Shown piece by piece: positions 1-7,399 of a stretch of DNA of 15,453 nt. The stretch lies in assembly GCA_000431215.1 (NCBI GenBank), contig HF985610.1:48181-63633 (forward strand), written 5' to 3'. The notes under the pieces were generated by a model, which was not told where the DNA came from, made no database searches, and saw only the letters and a list, made by a program, of their open reading frames with translations. The DNA is from Prevotella sp. CAG:1031 (lineage in GTDB: Bacteria > Bacteroidota > Bacteroidia > Bacteroidales > Muribaculaceae). Every line of letters begins with the position of its first letter. Within the stretch, counting starts at the first letter, position 1. The position numbers were made by a program, and so were the translations under genes.

Positions 1-440
1 AACGGGCCGCGACGGACAGTCACAGGCAGCTCCGAAAGCCGAGCCATAACGCGGTCGGCTGCTTCGGTTATCAGGCGCGTGTCAATGTCGCGCACAGCCT
101 CAATTTCGGCGAGAGCCGCTGAATAATTGTTGTGATATTCGGTGTTGATCTTCTTCCAGTTGACATCGGCATACCGCTCCGCTTCAAGACGGTCGAGCGG
201 AAGGCGTCCCTGCATCATCATGACGGCGATGACAGGATAGCCGGCGTAACCGCGCCAGTAGGTGGCATTGTCGTTGGAGTTGTAGACACTTCCGTCGTCC
301 GACCAGCTGACAGTATATTCCCTGGTTCGGTCGCTTGAAACAACGGTAGCCTTCCGGGCTGCATCATCAATGGTGACACGGCCGTCGGCGACAGCACTCC
401 AGGCCTCATAGATTTTTTCGACAGGTGGCATTTTTTCCAT
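1..440 (-). CDS. Uncharacterised small protein, 3' end missing
   Basis: An open frame starts at ATG 440 (MEKMPPVEKIYEAW...) and stays open for 146 codons to the window edge, so the C-terminus is missing. A second in-frame ATG lies at 431. I do not recognise the family. There is no signal peptide or membrane segment. Visible blocks are an N-terminal helix (VEKIYEAWSAVADG), a probable beta region (REYTVSWSDDGSVYNS), then NDNATYWRGYAGYPVIAVMM followed by QGRLPLDRLEAERYADVNW, and a helical C-terminal part (AALAEIEAVRDIDTRLITEA). The composition (dense W/Y/G block, acidic helices) and an uninterrupted frame with codon use like its neighbours argue for a real soluble protein. It is the last gene seen of the minus-strand series headed by the TPR gene, but it is separated from the DUF695 gene by a strong hairpin that ends 7 bases before this start. 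No function is proposed. Confidence 0.75.
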   Translation of the reverse strand, partial: MEKMPPVEKIYEAWSAVADGRVTIDDAARKATVVSSDRTREYTVSWSDDGSVYNSNDNATYWRGYAGYPVIAVMMMQGRLPLDRLEAERYADVNWKKINTEYHNNYSAALAEIEAVRDIDTRLITEAADRVMARLSELPVTVRRGP

Positions 441-447
441 AAAATGA

Positions 448-487
448 TAACGCTCCGCACCTCGGAAAAGTAAGGTGCGGAGCGTTA
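448..487 (-). terminator. 15-bp perfect stem-loop between DUF695 gene and partial gene
   Basis: Bases 448-462 are an exact reverse complement of 473-487, with a 10-nt loop. The stem is GC-rich in its centre (CGCTCCGCACCT). On the minus strand it follows the DUF695 stop (503-505) by 15 nt and is followed by TCATTTTATGG, a short, imperfect T tract. It is probably a terminator or partial terminator for the peptidase/DUF695 unit. The next start codon (440) lies 7 nt beyond the stem, so the hairpin could also affect expression of that gene. Confidence 0.7.
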
Positions 488-502
488 AAAAGTTAGTTTG
501 GG

Positions 503-943
503 TCACTCGCCCGGCCCGGGAAGAGCTTCCGACATCTCGTCGTATTCGGCCCAGCCGGGATCGTTCTCGCAGTAGACTTTCAGAGGCAGAAGCGGGAACG
601 ACTCAAGAGCCTCATTGAGCTTACGGCCGAAAATATTGGTTGAAGCCGTATAAAAGACCCAGTTGCGCTCACCGGCCCCGGTATAGATTCCTGTCATCAC
701 AGCCACAGGGTCGCGCCTGAATGCATCGGCCAGTGCGTCGGTAACCTGCTCCATGAGCGTCGACGTCGCCTTGTCAGGCATTCCCATAGCGTCACTTTCG
801 GAGCCTGAATATGGCCATGTGACCTCTACTCTGACAGCGAAACGCCTGTTGCTCCGGAACTTGTCGACATCGAGGCGCCCGGTGACAATCACCGTGCGTC
901 CGTCATCAGACGTAGCCGGACCGCTGACCCATTCGCCGCTCAT
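503..943 (-). CDS. DUF695 domain protein
   Basis: A 146-aa cytoplasmic protein without signal peptide or membrane segment. It matches my memory of the DUF695 family, a domain of unknown function. There is an N-terminal beta strand with WPYSG (W43, Y45), a helix over about 58-77, a GERNWVFYT strand (W95, F97, Y98), and a C-terminal DPGWAEY block near residues 128-134. The ATG at 943 overlaps the stop of the upstream M3 peptidase gene (ATGA, 4 bp), so translation is probably coupled and the two are co-transcribed. A stem-loop follows the stop. Role unknown. The coupling suggests a job connected with the peptidase, or simply economical gene packing, and the sequence does not decide between them. 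The family call rests on motif pattern, not on a search. Confidence 0.8.
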   Translation of the reverse strand: MSGEWVSGPATSDDGRTVIVTGRLDVDKFRSNRRFAVRVEVTWPYSGSESDAMGMPDKATSTLMEQVTDALADAFRRDPVAVMTGIYTGAGERNWVFYTASTNIFGRKLNEALESFPLLPLKVYCENDPGWAEYDEMSEALPGPGE

Positions 944-3078
944 CGGTCGAGCGGTTTATGGAGTTCGTGGGGTTTCTCTTTCTCAGGCTGAATACCGTCG
1001 CGCTCAAGCAAGGCGTCGATTGACGGTTCCTGACCACGGAAATTACGGTAGAGCTGAGCGGGATGAACCGTGCCACCGCGGCGCAGGATATTGTCGCGGA
1101 ACGATTCGGCGCTCTTGCGGTCGAAGATGCCATTCTTCTTGAATACGGCGAATGCATCGGCGTCGAGCACTTCGGCCCATTTATAGCTGTAATAGCCCGA
1201 GGCGTATCCGCCGGCAAAGATATGGCTGAACTGGGGCGACATCATCGTACCGTCGACCGGAGCGAACATCTCCACACCCTCACCGGCGGCAAGTTCGAAC
1301 GAACGCATGTCGGTGTTCTCAGGCAGCGGCTCCTTGATGCCGTGCCAGGCCATGTCGATATAGCCGAAGTTGAGCTGACGCAGGCAAGCGTAGGAAGAGC
1401 CGAACTGGGCCGAACGGATAATCTTGTCGAGCTCGGCCTGCGGCAGAGGCTCGCCGGTCTGATAATGGCGGGCGAAAGTGTTGAGAAATTCGGGCTGACG
1501 CATGTAGTTCTCGTTGAACTGACTGGGCAGCTCGACGAAGTCGCGATAGACGTTGGTGCCCGACAGTCCGCGATATTTAGTCGAAGCCATCAGTCCGTGG
1601 AGGGCGTGACCGAACTCATGGAGGAAGGTCTGCACTTCATAGGGCGTCAGCAGCGACGGCTTGTCGGCTGTCGGCTTCGTGAAGTTCATGACGATCGACA
1701 CATGCGGATGGTTGACCGACCCGTCTTCGTTGGCCCATTCGCCTTTGAACTCTGTCATCCATGCGCCGGGACGCTTGCTCTCGCGGGGGAAGAAATCGGT
1801 GTAGATAACGCCCATGTACTTGCCGTCGGGATCGATAACCTCGTAGGCCTTGACGTCGGGATGATAGACGGGAATATCGGGATTCTCGCGGAAGGTCACA
1901 CCATAGAGTTTGCCGGCCAGTCCGAACACACCGTTGATTGTGTTCGAAAGCTCGAAATAGGGGCGCAGCGACTCTTCATCGTAGCTGTAGCGGGCATTCT
2001 TCAGCTTGTTGGAATAATAGCTGTAGTCCCAGGGCTGGATGTCGACGGGATGTCCTTCTAACTTGGCGGCATAGTCGGCCAGTTCCTTGAAGAACTTCTT
2101 CTGGGCGGGGCGGTAGGCGTCGCGCAGGCGGTTCAGCAGATTGTAGACGTTTGCCGGAGTCTGGGCCATAGTGCGCTGAAGGGCATAATCACTGTAGGTC
2201 TCGAATCCGAGCAGATTGGCCAGAGCCAGACGGGTGTTGACAATGTCGCGCATGACGCCGGAATTGTCGTATTCCCCTTTTGTGTTGCGGCCCATATAGA
2301 GGCGATACATCTTTTCTCGGAGATCGCGGCGCGTCGAATATTTCATGAAGGCAAGATATGTCGGCTGGGCGAGAGTGAACAGATATTCACCGTCGCGGCC
2401 TTTCTCCTTCGCGGCGAGAGCGGCAGCCTCGACCGAGCTTTCGGGGAGGCCGTCGAGATCGCCGGCAGTGAGCCATACCTCGTAGGTGTTGAGTTCCTTG
2501 AGCACATTCTGGCCGAACTTGTTGGTAAGCTCGCTCAGTCGGGCGTTCAGAGTGCGCAGAGAGTCGCGGGCCGCTCCTTCGAGAAGCGCGCCGTTGAGTG
2601 TGAACGACTTGTAGGTCTCTTCGAGAAGCATCTTGTCCTCGTCATCGAGGTTCTCGTTAGCCCTGTTGTCGTAAACGGCCTTCACGCGCTTCCAGAGTCC
2701 CGGATTCAGAGCTACGGTTGTCGAATACTCCGATAGCCTGGGCGTAACGCGGTCGGTTATGGCTATCATCTCGTCGTCGGAAAGACACTCTGTCAGGTTA
2801 AAGAACACGTTGAGTACCTTGTTAAGATCGGCGCCGGCAGCGTCGTAGGCCACTATCGTGTTTTTAAACGTCGGCGCCTCGGGATTGTTGACGATAGCGT
2901 CGATATCAGCGAGGCCGAGGCTTATGCCGCGGTCGATGGCCTCTTCGTAGTGTGCCGGTTTGATCTTGTCGAACGGCACTGTTCCGTGAGGGGTATTATA
3001 CGGCTCGGCAAAAGGATTTCCGGCCGAGAGAGCTAATGTTGTCATTGCGCTTAAAGTTAATGTTAGCAAAGTCTTCAT
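940..3078 (-). CDS. M3 family zinc oligopeptidase / peptidyl-dipeptidase (Dcp-like), exported
   Basis: A 712-aa zinc metallopeptidase of the thimet oligopeptidase/Dcp family (M3), which cleaves short peptides. The zinc motif HEFGH lies at H487, E488 and H491 and is followed by HG. The third ligand is E516 in FVELPSQ, at the usual distance. The region GYYSYKWAEVLDADAF and the C-terminal RNFRGQEPSIDALL block are typical of Dcp-like members. The frame can be extended to a GTG at 3087, but the ATG at 3078 gives a clean signal peptide (MKTLLTLTLSAMTTLALSAG, then NPFAEPY), so I take 3078. Export suggests the periplasm, where it would trim peptides for uptake. No lipobox cysteine is seen. The start lies 26 bp after the TPR gene stop with no promoter box between them, so it is probably in that operon. 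Its stop overlaps the DUF695 start. Whether it prefers C-terminal dipeptides (Dcp) or acts as an oligopeptidase cannot be read from the sequence. Confidence 0.95.
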   Translation of the reverse strand: MKTLLTLTLSAMTTLALSAGNPFAEPYNTPHGTVPFDKIKPAHYEEAIDRGISLGLADIDAIVNNPEAPTFKNTIVAYDAAGADLNKVLNVFFNLTECLSDDEMIAITDRVTPRLSEYSTTVALNPGLWKRVKAVYDNRANENLDDEDKMLLEETYKSFTLNGALLEGAARDSLRTLNARLSELTNKFGQNVLKELNTYEVWLTAGDLDGLPESSVEAAALAAKEKGRDGEYLFTLAQPTYLAFMKYSTRRDLREKMYRLYMGRNTKGEYDNSGVMRDIVNTRLALANLLGFETYSDYALQRTMAQTPANVYNLLNRLRDAYRPAQKKFFKELADYAAKLEGHPVDIQPWDYSYYSNKLKNARYSYDEESLRPYFELSNTINGVFGLAGKLYGVTFRENPDIPVYHPDVKAYEVIDPDGKYMGVIYTDFFPRESKRPGAWMTEFKGEWANEDGSVNHPHVSIVMNFTKPTADKPSLLTPYEVQTFLHEFGHALHGLMASTKYRGLSGTNVYRDFVELPSQFNENYMRQPEFLNTFARHYQTGEPLPQAELDKIIRSAQFGSSYACLRQLNFGYIDMAWHGIKEPLPENTDMRSFELAAGEGVEMFAPVDGTMMSPQFSHIFAGGYASGYYSYKWAEVLDADAFAVFKKNGIFDRKSAESFRDNILRRGGTVHPAQLYRNFRGQEPSIDALLERDGIQPEKEKPHELHKPLDR

Positions 3079-3104
3079 TTCTTGCACTGTGAATTTGTAG
3101 GTTG

Positions 3105-5315
3105 TTATTTAAGGTTTGAGCCTGAGGCTATGGCGCGTGAAAGCACGTTGTCGAGCACGAGACCCGACATAAAGTCGTCGACACCTCCGTCGCGAAGGGT
3201 TGCCAGATCCGCGCCGAACACCCGCGCAAAACGCGGTGCGTCGAAATTCATGGCGACTATCGACTTGAGGTAGTTGTCGGCTGCCCGACGGTAGTTGCCG
3301 GTGAGCATCTCGAGATGTCCGGCATTGAGCCAGTCGGTTTCCTGCGGATCGGCCGCGAGGATTCGGTCGTAATACGTTCGGGCACGGTCGTATTCACCGT
3401 TCAGGAGCGATGCCCAGGCTATCGGACGCTGCGTCTTGGTGCTGTCGGGCTTGAGGAATTCCACCTTGAAATAGTGTTTCAGGGCGTCGGCCGGGCGACC
3501 GGCCTCAAGCTCGGTATGACCGATGACGAGAGCCAGACCGGTATCGTCGGGCATAGCCTCTTCGAGAAGGCGATAATAATGGAGCGCCTTGTCGTAATGA
3601 CCCATGGCCCGGTGGCATGCGGCGAGACGGCGGCGTGTCCAGCGGCTGTCGGGATTGAGCATTTCGCTGCGTTCATAATGGTGCAGCGCGCCTTCCATGT
3701 CGGAAAGCTGCTGGCAGCAATATCCCATCTTCTGAAGCATCGGGGCTGTCGGGTTCTCGCGTGCCTCAAGCAGGCTGAACAGCTCGAGAGCCTCTTTGTA
3801 ATACCCGCGCTTGAAATAGAATTCCGACATCAGGGTCAAGGTCTCGACATCGTCGAGAGCCATTTTCAATCCCGGCAACGACGCCAGACTGACAGGGCCG
3901 GCGAAAATATCATAGAATTCGGCCTTGCGGCGGAACAGCTTCATGAAACGGTAGATATTCTGAACCCACTTGGCTATTGTCAGGCCCCCTTTCGCCGGCA
4001 CTGCCGCAGCAGCCATATCAAGGGACTGGGCCGAAAACTGGTTCATGATCATATCGCGGTTCGACGCGGGCATCTGGCGCATGGCGCAGACGAGAGTGAA
4101 CTTGTCGCTATCGCAGAACAGCGGCATATTCTCGAGCACCGCCGCAACAGGCGCCATTGCCTGATCGACAAGAGAATGGTCGGCCCGGAACGGCAGGAAC
4201 CAGTTTGCGACATCGTTGAAAAACGGGAAGCTCTTCAGAGAGCCGAATGTCGACATCATAACGTCGCCGCCGTCTTCCTGAAGTTCGCTGATTTCTTTTA
4301 GCTTGTCGCTGATACCCGATTTGTCGAGAAGCTCCTGCCACTCGGGATTTTCTTCGAGCGAAGTCGGGTCGAACGGTTTGCCCGACATACCCATGCGCTT
4401 CTCGAGGTCGGGACGCAGCCTTATCAGGTCAGGAATGATTTCGTCTCTGATCTTTCGGTTTATGCGCTCGGTGTCGCGTGCGCGCGCCAGCTCAAGGTTA
4501 ACCGTCTTGACGTCGGAAGCCCAGCGCGGAAGCTCGGCGATGGCAGCAAAGCGCTCGCGCGAGCGGCGCAGCATCGCGCGGTCGCGATGAACCCACAACC
4601 CGATGAGCAGTCCTGTCAGCGCTTTCAGACGCAACTGCTCCGACAGATTCCTATCGCCGTAGAATTCCATTAGAAGTTCGCGGCGGCGCTCGTCGTGAAA
4701 CTCGAGTTCTCCGAGCATCAATGCTGCGGCAAGATGTTCGGCTTCATAGGGCGGAAGCACCGTCGAACGCGCGGCGGCAGATATGGCCTCGACATCGTCG
4801 GGGCTGAGCGGGTGGGTTGTCCATACGCGGTTGAAAATACGGCGCGCCACCTGTTCGGCAGCTTCGCGGGCCGGGCGTCCGCTTTCGGGATCGACTACAG
4901 TGTCGGCCGAACCGCCCAGAAGGCCCATTGCCATAAGAGAGCGCAGGCGTCCGAGTCTGTCGAGCAACGAGGCTATGGTGTCGGGCTGCATAGCCTCATA
5001 CCGGGCCGTCGAATAATACAGCGCCGGATCGTCAACCATCCGCAGTTTGCGGAGCGACTCGCGCGACAGTGAGCGAATTTCTTCCGTTATGTCGGTATAG
5101 AGCTCCTGACGCGACGGGTCTGACATACCGTCGAGAGCATATCGCGACATCAGTCCGTAGCTCTCGCGCAGCTTGGCGGCACGCTCGGCCATAGTCCAGC
5201 CCGACGGGCCCGAGGGAAGGAGCATGGCAAGGGCGTCGAGAGCGCCGTTGACTCTGCGGGCATCAAGCAGGCTGTCGATATGCGATATATGTTTTATTGC
5301 AGTTTCAATTTTCAT
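3105..5315 (-). CDS. Large TPR-repeat protein, cytoplasmic
   Basis: A 736-aa protein starting MKIETAIKHISHIDSLL. The frame extends 10 codons further (to 5345), but a promoter -7 box at 5327-5334 lies in that extension, so ATG 5315 is chosen. There is no signal peptide or clear membrane segment. Residues 1 to about 480 are alpha-helical and rich in Arg and Glu, with no family I recognise. From about residue 490 to 690 there are several consecutive tetratricopeptide repeats, with recognisable stretches such as YYKEALELF, MEGALHHYERSEMLNPD, YDKALHYYRLLEEAMPDD, PADALKHYFKVEFLKPD and YDRARTYYDRILAADP. TPR arrays normally mediate protein-protein contacts. Partner and role are unknown. It heads the minus-strand operon with the M3 peptidase (26 bp gap) and is divergent from the channel gene. 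Confidence 0.9.
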   Translation of the reverse strand: MKIETAIKHISHIDSLLDARRVNGALDALAMLLPSGPSGWTMAERAAKLRESYGLMSRYALDGMSDPSRQELYTDITEEIRSLSRESLRKLRMVDDPALYYSTARYEAMQPDTIASLLDRLGRLRSLMAMGLLGGSADTVVDPESGRPAREAAEQVARRIFNRVWTTHPLSPDDVEAISAAARSTVLPPYEAEHLAAALMLGELEFHDERRRELLMEFYGDRNLSEQLRLKALTGLLIGLWVHRDRAMLRRSRERFAAIAELPRWASDVKTVNLELARARDTERINRKIRDEIIPDLIRLRPDLEKRMGMSGKPFDPTSLEENPEWQELLDKSGISDKLKEISELQEDGGDVMMSTFGSLKSFPFFNDVANWFLPFRADHSLVDQAMAPVAAVLENMPLFCDSDKFTLVCAMRQMPASNRDMIMNQFSAQSLDMAAAAVPAKGGLTIAKWVQNIYRFMKLFRRKAEFYDIFAGPVSLASLPGLKMALDDVETLTLMSEFYFKRGYYKEALELFSLLEARENPTAPMLQKMGYCCQQLSDMEGALHHYERSEMLNPDSRWTRRRLAACHRAMGHYDKALHYYRLLEEAMPDDTGLALVIGHTELEAGRPADALKHYFKVEFLKPDSTKTQRPIAWASLLNGEYDRARTYYDRILAADPQETDWLNAGHLEMLTGNYRRAADNYLKSIVAMNFDAPRFARVFGADLATLRDGGVDDFMSGLVLDNVLSRAIASGSNLK

Positions 5316-5326
5316 CTCAGATAATG

Positions 5327-5357
5327 CAAAGTTAGCAATTTCCAATGCTTTTCACAA
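5327..5357 (-). promoter_or_regulatory. Bacteroidetes-type promoter for the TPR-peptidase operon
   Basis: On the minus strand TAACTTTG (5327-5334) matches the Bacteroidetes -7 consensus TAnnTTTG. A TTG (5355-5357) lies 20 bp upstream, as expected for the -33 element. The ATG at 5315 is only 11 nt past the -7 box, implying a very short leader. The 138-bp gap to the divergent channel start (5454) contains no equally good box on the plus strand. CAACTTTC near 5407 is a two-mismatch candidate only. Confidence 0.75.
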
Positions 5358-5453
5358 GCAAAGAGCGTGCCAAAAACGCATTGGCAATGATTTTTTAACC
5401 AACTCAACTTTCCGGGAGCCGGAGGCGTTAATTATTATAAAAACGTTTCAACA

Positions 5454-6227
5454 ATGCCGGGCAAACTGCGCTTAACTCGCCGCATGGTCTACGATGTTCT
5501 CCACGTCGTTGTCCTTTTGCTGTCGATTCTGCTCGTGGTGGGCATATCGGTCGACACCTTCAAGGATATTGCCTTCTATAATCAGCCGCGCTTCCTGAAA
5601 CTGCAGCTGATGGTCTGTCTGTTTTTTCTCTTAGACTTTTTTGTGGAGTTTTTCATGAGCGACCGAAAGCGACATTATCTGTGGACCCATGCCGTATTCT
5701 TTTTCGTCTCTATCCCCTATCAGTTTATTATCAGCTATTTCAACATCGAGCTGCCGCCGGAGCTGAACTATATTCTCAGGTTTGCCCCGCTGACACGCGG
5801 AGGCTACGCTCTGGCCATCGTTATCGGATGGTTCACGTCGAACCGCGTAACAGGCATGTTCATAACATATCTGCTGATACTTGTGTCGACGCTCTACTTC
5901 GTTTCAATGTCGTTCTATGTCGTCGAACATAATATCAATCCCGGAGTCGAGAACTATCTCGACGCTCTATGGTGGGCGTGCATGGAAATGACGACAGCCG
6001 GCTCGTCGATCAACGCCATTACTCCCGCAGGGCGGTTCCTCGGATTCTTCATGGCCTGCTTCGGGCTTATGATAATGCCTATGATGACAGTCTACATATC
6101 GTCGCTGATAAAACGCCACGGCTCCATTCTCGATGACGACAGCCAGAAGCCGTCCGTGTCGCCCGAAGCGACAGCCGACAGCTCAGAGACCGACAATTCC
6201 GACAAGACGAACGGCACGAAGCCGTAA
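5454..6227 (+). CDS. Six-TM ion channel-like membrane protein with atypical selectivity filter
   Basis: A 257-aa inner-membrane protein with the layout of the voltage-gated-like cation channel superfamily. Hydrophobic segments lie at about 14-33, 48-68, 77-96, 105-127, 131-156 and 195-218, with a re-entrant pore helix and filter at about 168-191. Potassium channels normally carry T-V-G-Y/F-G-D. Here the loop is MEMTTAGSSINAITP, with T180, T181, A182, G183, S184, S185. The first threonines and the glycine are kept, while the aromatic-Gly-Asp part is missing. The fourth segment has no regular Arg/Lys ladder, so voltage gating is unlikely. The last 35 residues are polar and rich in Asp, Ser and Thr (cytoplasmic tail). 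I recall Bacteroidetes homologues with TTVGS-type filters, so this may be a lineage-specific subfamily rather than a broken gene. Ion selectivity is unknown. It converges on the C-S lyase gene with a 3-bp gap. Confidence 0.85.
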   Translation: MPGKLRLTRRMVYDVLHVVVLLLSILLVVGISVDTFKDIAFYNQPRFLKLQLMVCLFFLLDFFVEFFMSDRKRHYLWTHAVFFFVSIPYQFIISYFNIELPPELNYILRFAPLTRGGYALAIVIGWFTSNRVTGMFITYLLILVSTLYFVSMSFYVVEHNINPGVENYLDALWWACMEMTTAGSSINAITPAGRFLGFFMACFGLMIMPMMTVYISSLIKRHGSILDDDSQKPSVSPEATADSSETDNSDKTNGTKP

Positions 6228-6230
6228 GCC

Positions 6231-7394
6231 TCAGAGAGTTCTCACAAAACGGGCGAAGCGCTCCAGACCGTCAGTGAGGGTGGAGCGCGGACAGGCTATG
6301 TTCCAGCGCATGAATCCTTCTCCTTCACGACCGTACATTGTGCCGGCATTGAGCCATAGCCCGGCTTCGGCAATCAGCTTCTGCTCAAGAACTTCCGACG
6401 GAATGCCGAGAGAACGGCAATCCATCCAGACGAGATATGTCCCTTCGAGTTCGGCAATAGGGAATCCGGGCAATTGCTCCCGGCAGAATTCGCGCATAAA
6501 CCGATAATTGTCATAGATATATAGGACAAGCCGGTCAAGCCATTCCTCGCTGTCGTTATAAGCGGCCCGGGTGGCGATCACGCCGAACGGATTGACATCA
6601 CACACCTCGTTGTCGTTGATAGCCCTGTCGATTCTGCACCGAAGTCCGCTGTCCTCGCATATTATGTTGGCAATCTGCAATCCTGCGATATTGAACGCCT
6701 TGCTGGGAGAGACACATGTAACCGAACGGCGCTGAAAATCTTCCGACAGAGAGGCGAACGGCGTATATCTATGGCCCGGAAAAACGAGTTCGCAATGGAT
6801 CTCATCTGAAACAACCGTAACATCATGCCGTATACAGATTTCGCCGACGCGCTTCAGCTCTTCAGGGCGCCATACTCTTCCGGCAGGATTGTGGGGATTA
6901 CACAACAACATGACTTTCACTTTCGGGTCGGCAGCTTTGCGTTCGAGATCATCATAGTCGATCGAGTAGGAATTGCCGTCGAAACACAGTGGCGACGATA
7001 CGGTCTCGCATCCGTTGTTTCGGATCGACGAAAAGAAACAATTATAGACCGGCGTCTGGAGAAGCACCTTGTCGCCCGGCGCTGTCAACGCTTTGATTAC
7101 GGCCGAAATCGCCGGAACAACGCCCGACGTATAGATTATCCATTCGCGTTTGACGGCCCAGTCATGACGCCTGAGGAACCATGACGTCACAGCCTCGTAA
7201 TAGCTTTCGGGCACAAGCGTATAGCCGAAAATGCCATGGTCGACGCGCCGGCGCAGTGCCTCAATGATGGCCGGAGCAGTCGTGAAGTCCATGTCGGCCA
7301 CCCACATCGGCAGCACGTTATCACTATCCGCGCTGTCCCATTTATAGGAATCGGTTCCGCGCCGCGGAATCTGCCTGTCGAAGTCGTAATTCAT
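6231..7394 (-). CDS. MalY/PatB family PLP-dependent C-S lyase (cystathionine beta-lyase-like)
   Basis: A 387-aa fold-type I PLP enzyme of the MalY/PatB group, which cleaves the C-S bond of cystathionine, cysteine conjugates or related beta-substituted amino acids, giving a thiol, pyruvate and ammonia. It opens with YDFDRQIPRRGTDSYKWD and LPMWVADMDF, both characteristic of the group. The cofactor site is seen in NPHNPAGRVW (N166, N169), SDEIHCEL (D197) and the Schiff-base lysine K232 in SPSKAFNIAGLQ. MRWNIACPR near the C-terminus supplies the carboxylate-binding arginine (R363). Length is normal for the family. It begins 5 bp after the DUF3737 stop, so the two are co-transcribed. No terminator is evident after it: the stop lies 3 bp from the convergent channel gene. 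Whether it serves methionine synthesis, sulfur scavenging or detoxification cannot be told here, since no methionine-pathway gene lies beside it. Confidence 0.93.
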   Translation of the reverse strand: MNYDFDRQIPRRGTDSYKWDSADSDNVLPMWVADMDFTTAPAIIEALRRRVDHGIFGYTLVPESYYEAVTSWFLRRHDWAVKREWIIYTSGVVPAISAVIKALTAPGDKVLLQTPVYNCFFSSIRNNGCETVSSPLCFDGNSYSIDYDDLERKAADPKVKVMLLCNPHNPAGRVWRPEELKRVGEICIRHDVTVVSDEIHCELVFPGHRYTPFASLSEDFQRRSVTCVSPSKAFNIAGLQIANIICEDSGLRCRIDRAINDNEVCDVNPFGVIATRAAYNDSEEWLDRLVLYIYDNYRFMREFCREQLPGFPIAELEGTYLVWMDCRSLGIPSEVLEQKLIAEAGLWLNAGTMYGREGEGFMRWNIACPRSTLTDGLERFARFVRTL

Positions 7395-7399
7395 AATAT

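Noticed and set aside
1063..2061. Long plus-strand open frame (332 codons) antisense to the M3 peptidase
   Set aside because: It lies wholly opposite a clear zinc peptidase with all catalytic motifs. The translation is low-complexity in character (rich in H, V, G, L, E) with no recognisable domain, as expected of the reverse strand of a GC-rich gene.
3045..3065. TAACTTTA-like box on the minus strand
   Set aside because: It lies inside the peptidase signal-peptide codons and lacks the final G of the -7 consensus.
3079..3087. Upstream GTG start for the M3 peptidase
   Set aside because: It would add three polar residues before an otherwise normal signal peptide; ATG 3078 is the better start.
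3315..4301. Long plus-strand open frame (328 codons) antisense to the TPR gene
   Set aside because: It mirrors the TPR-coding strand and has no start-site promoter or recognisable family. It is an open-frame shadow.
6212..6227. ACGGC/GCCGT mini-hairpin at the end of the channel gene
   Set aside because: Only 5 bp of stem, inside the coding end, and no T run on either side. Not supportable as a terminator.
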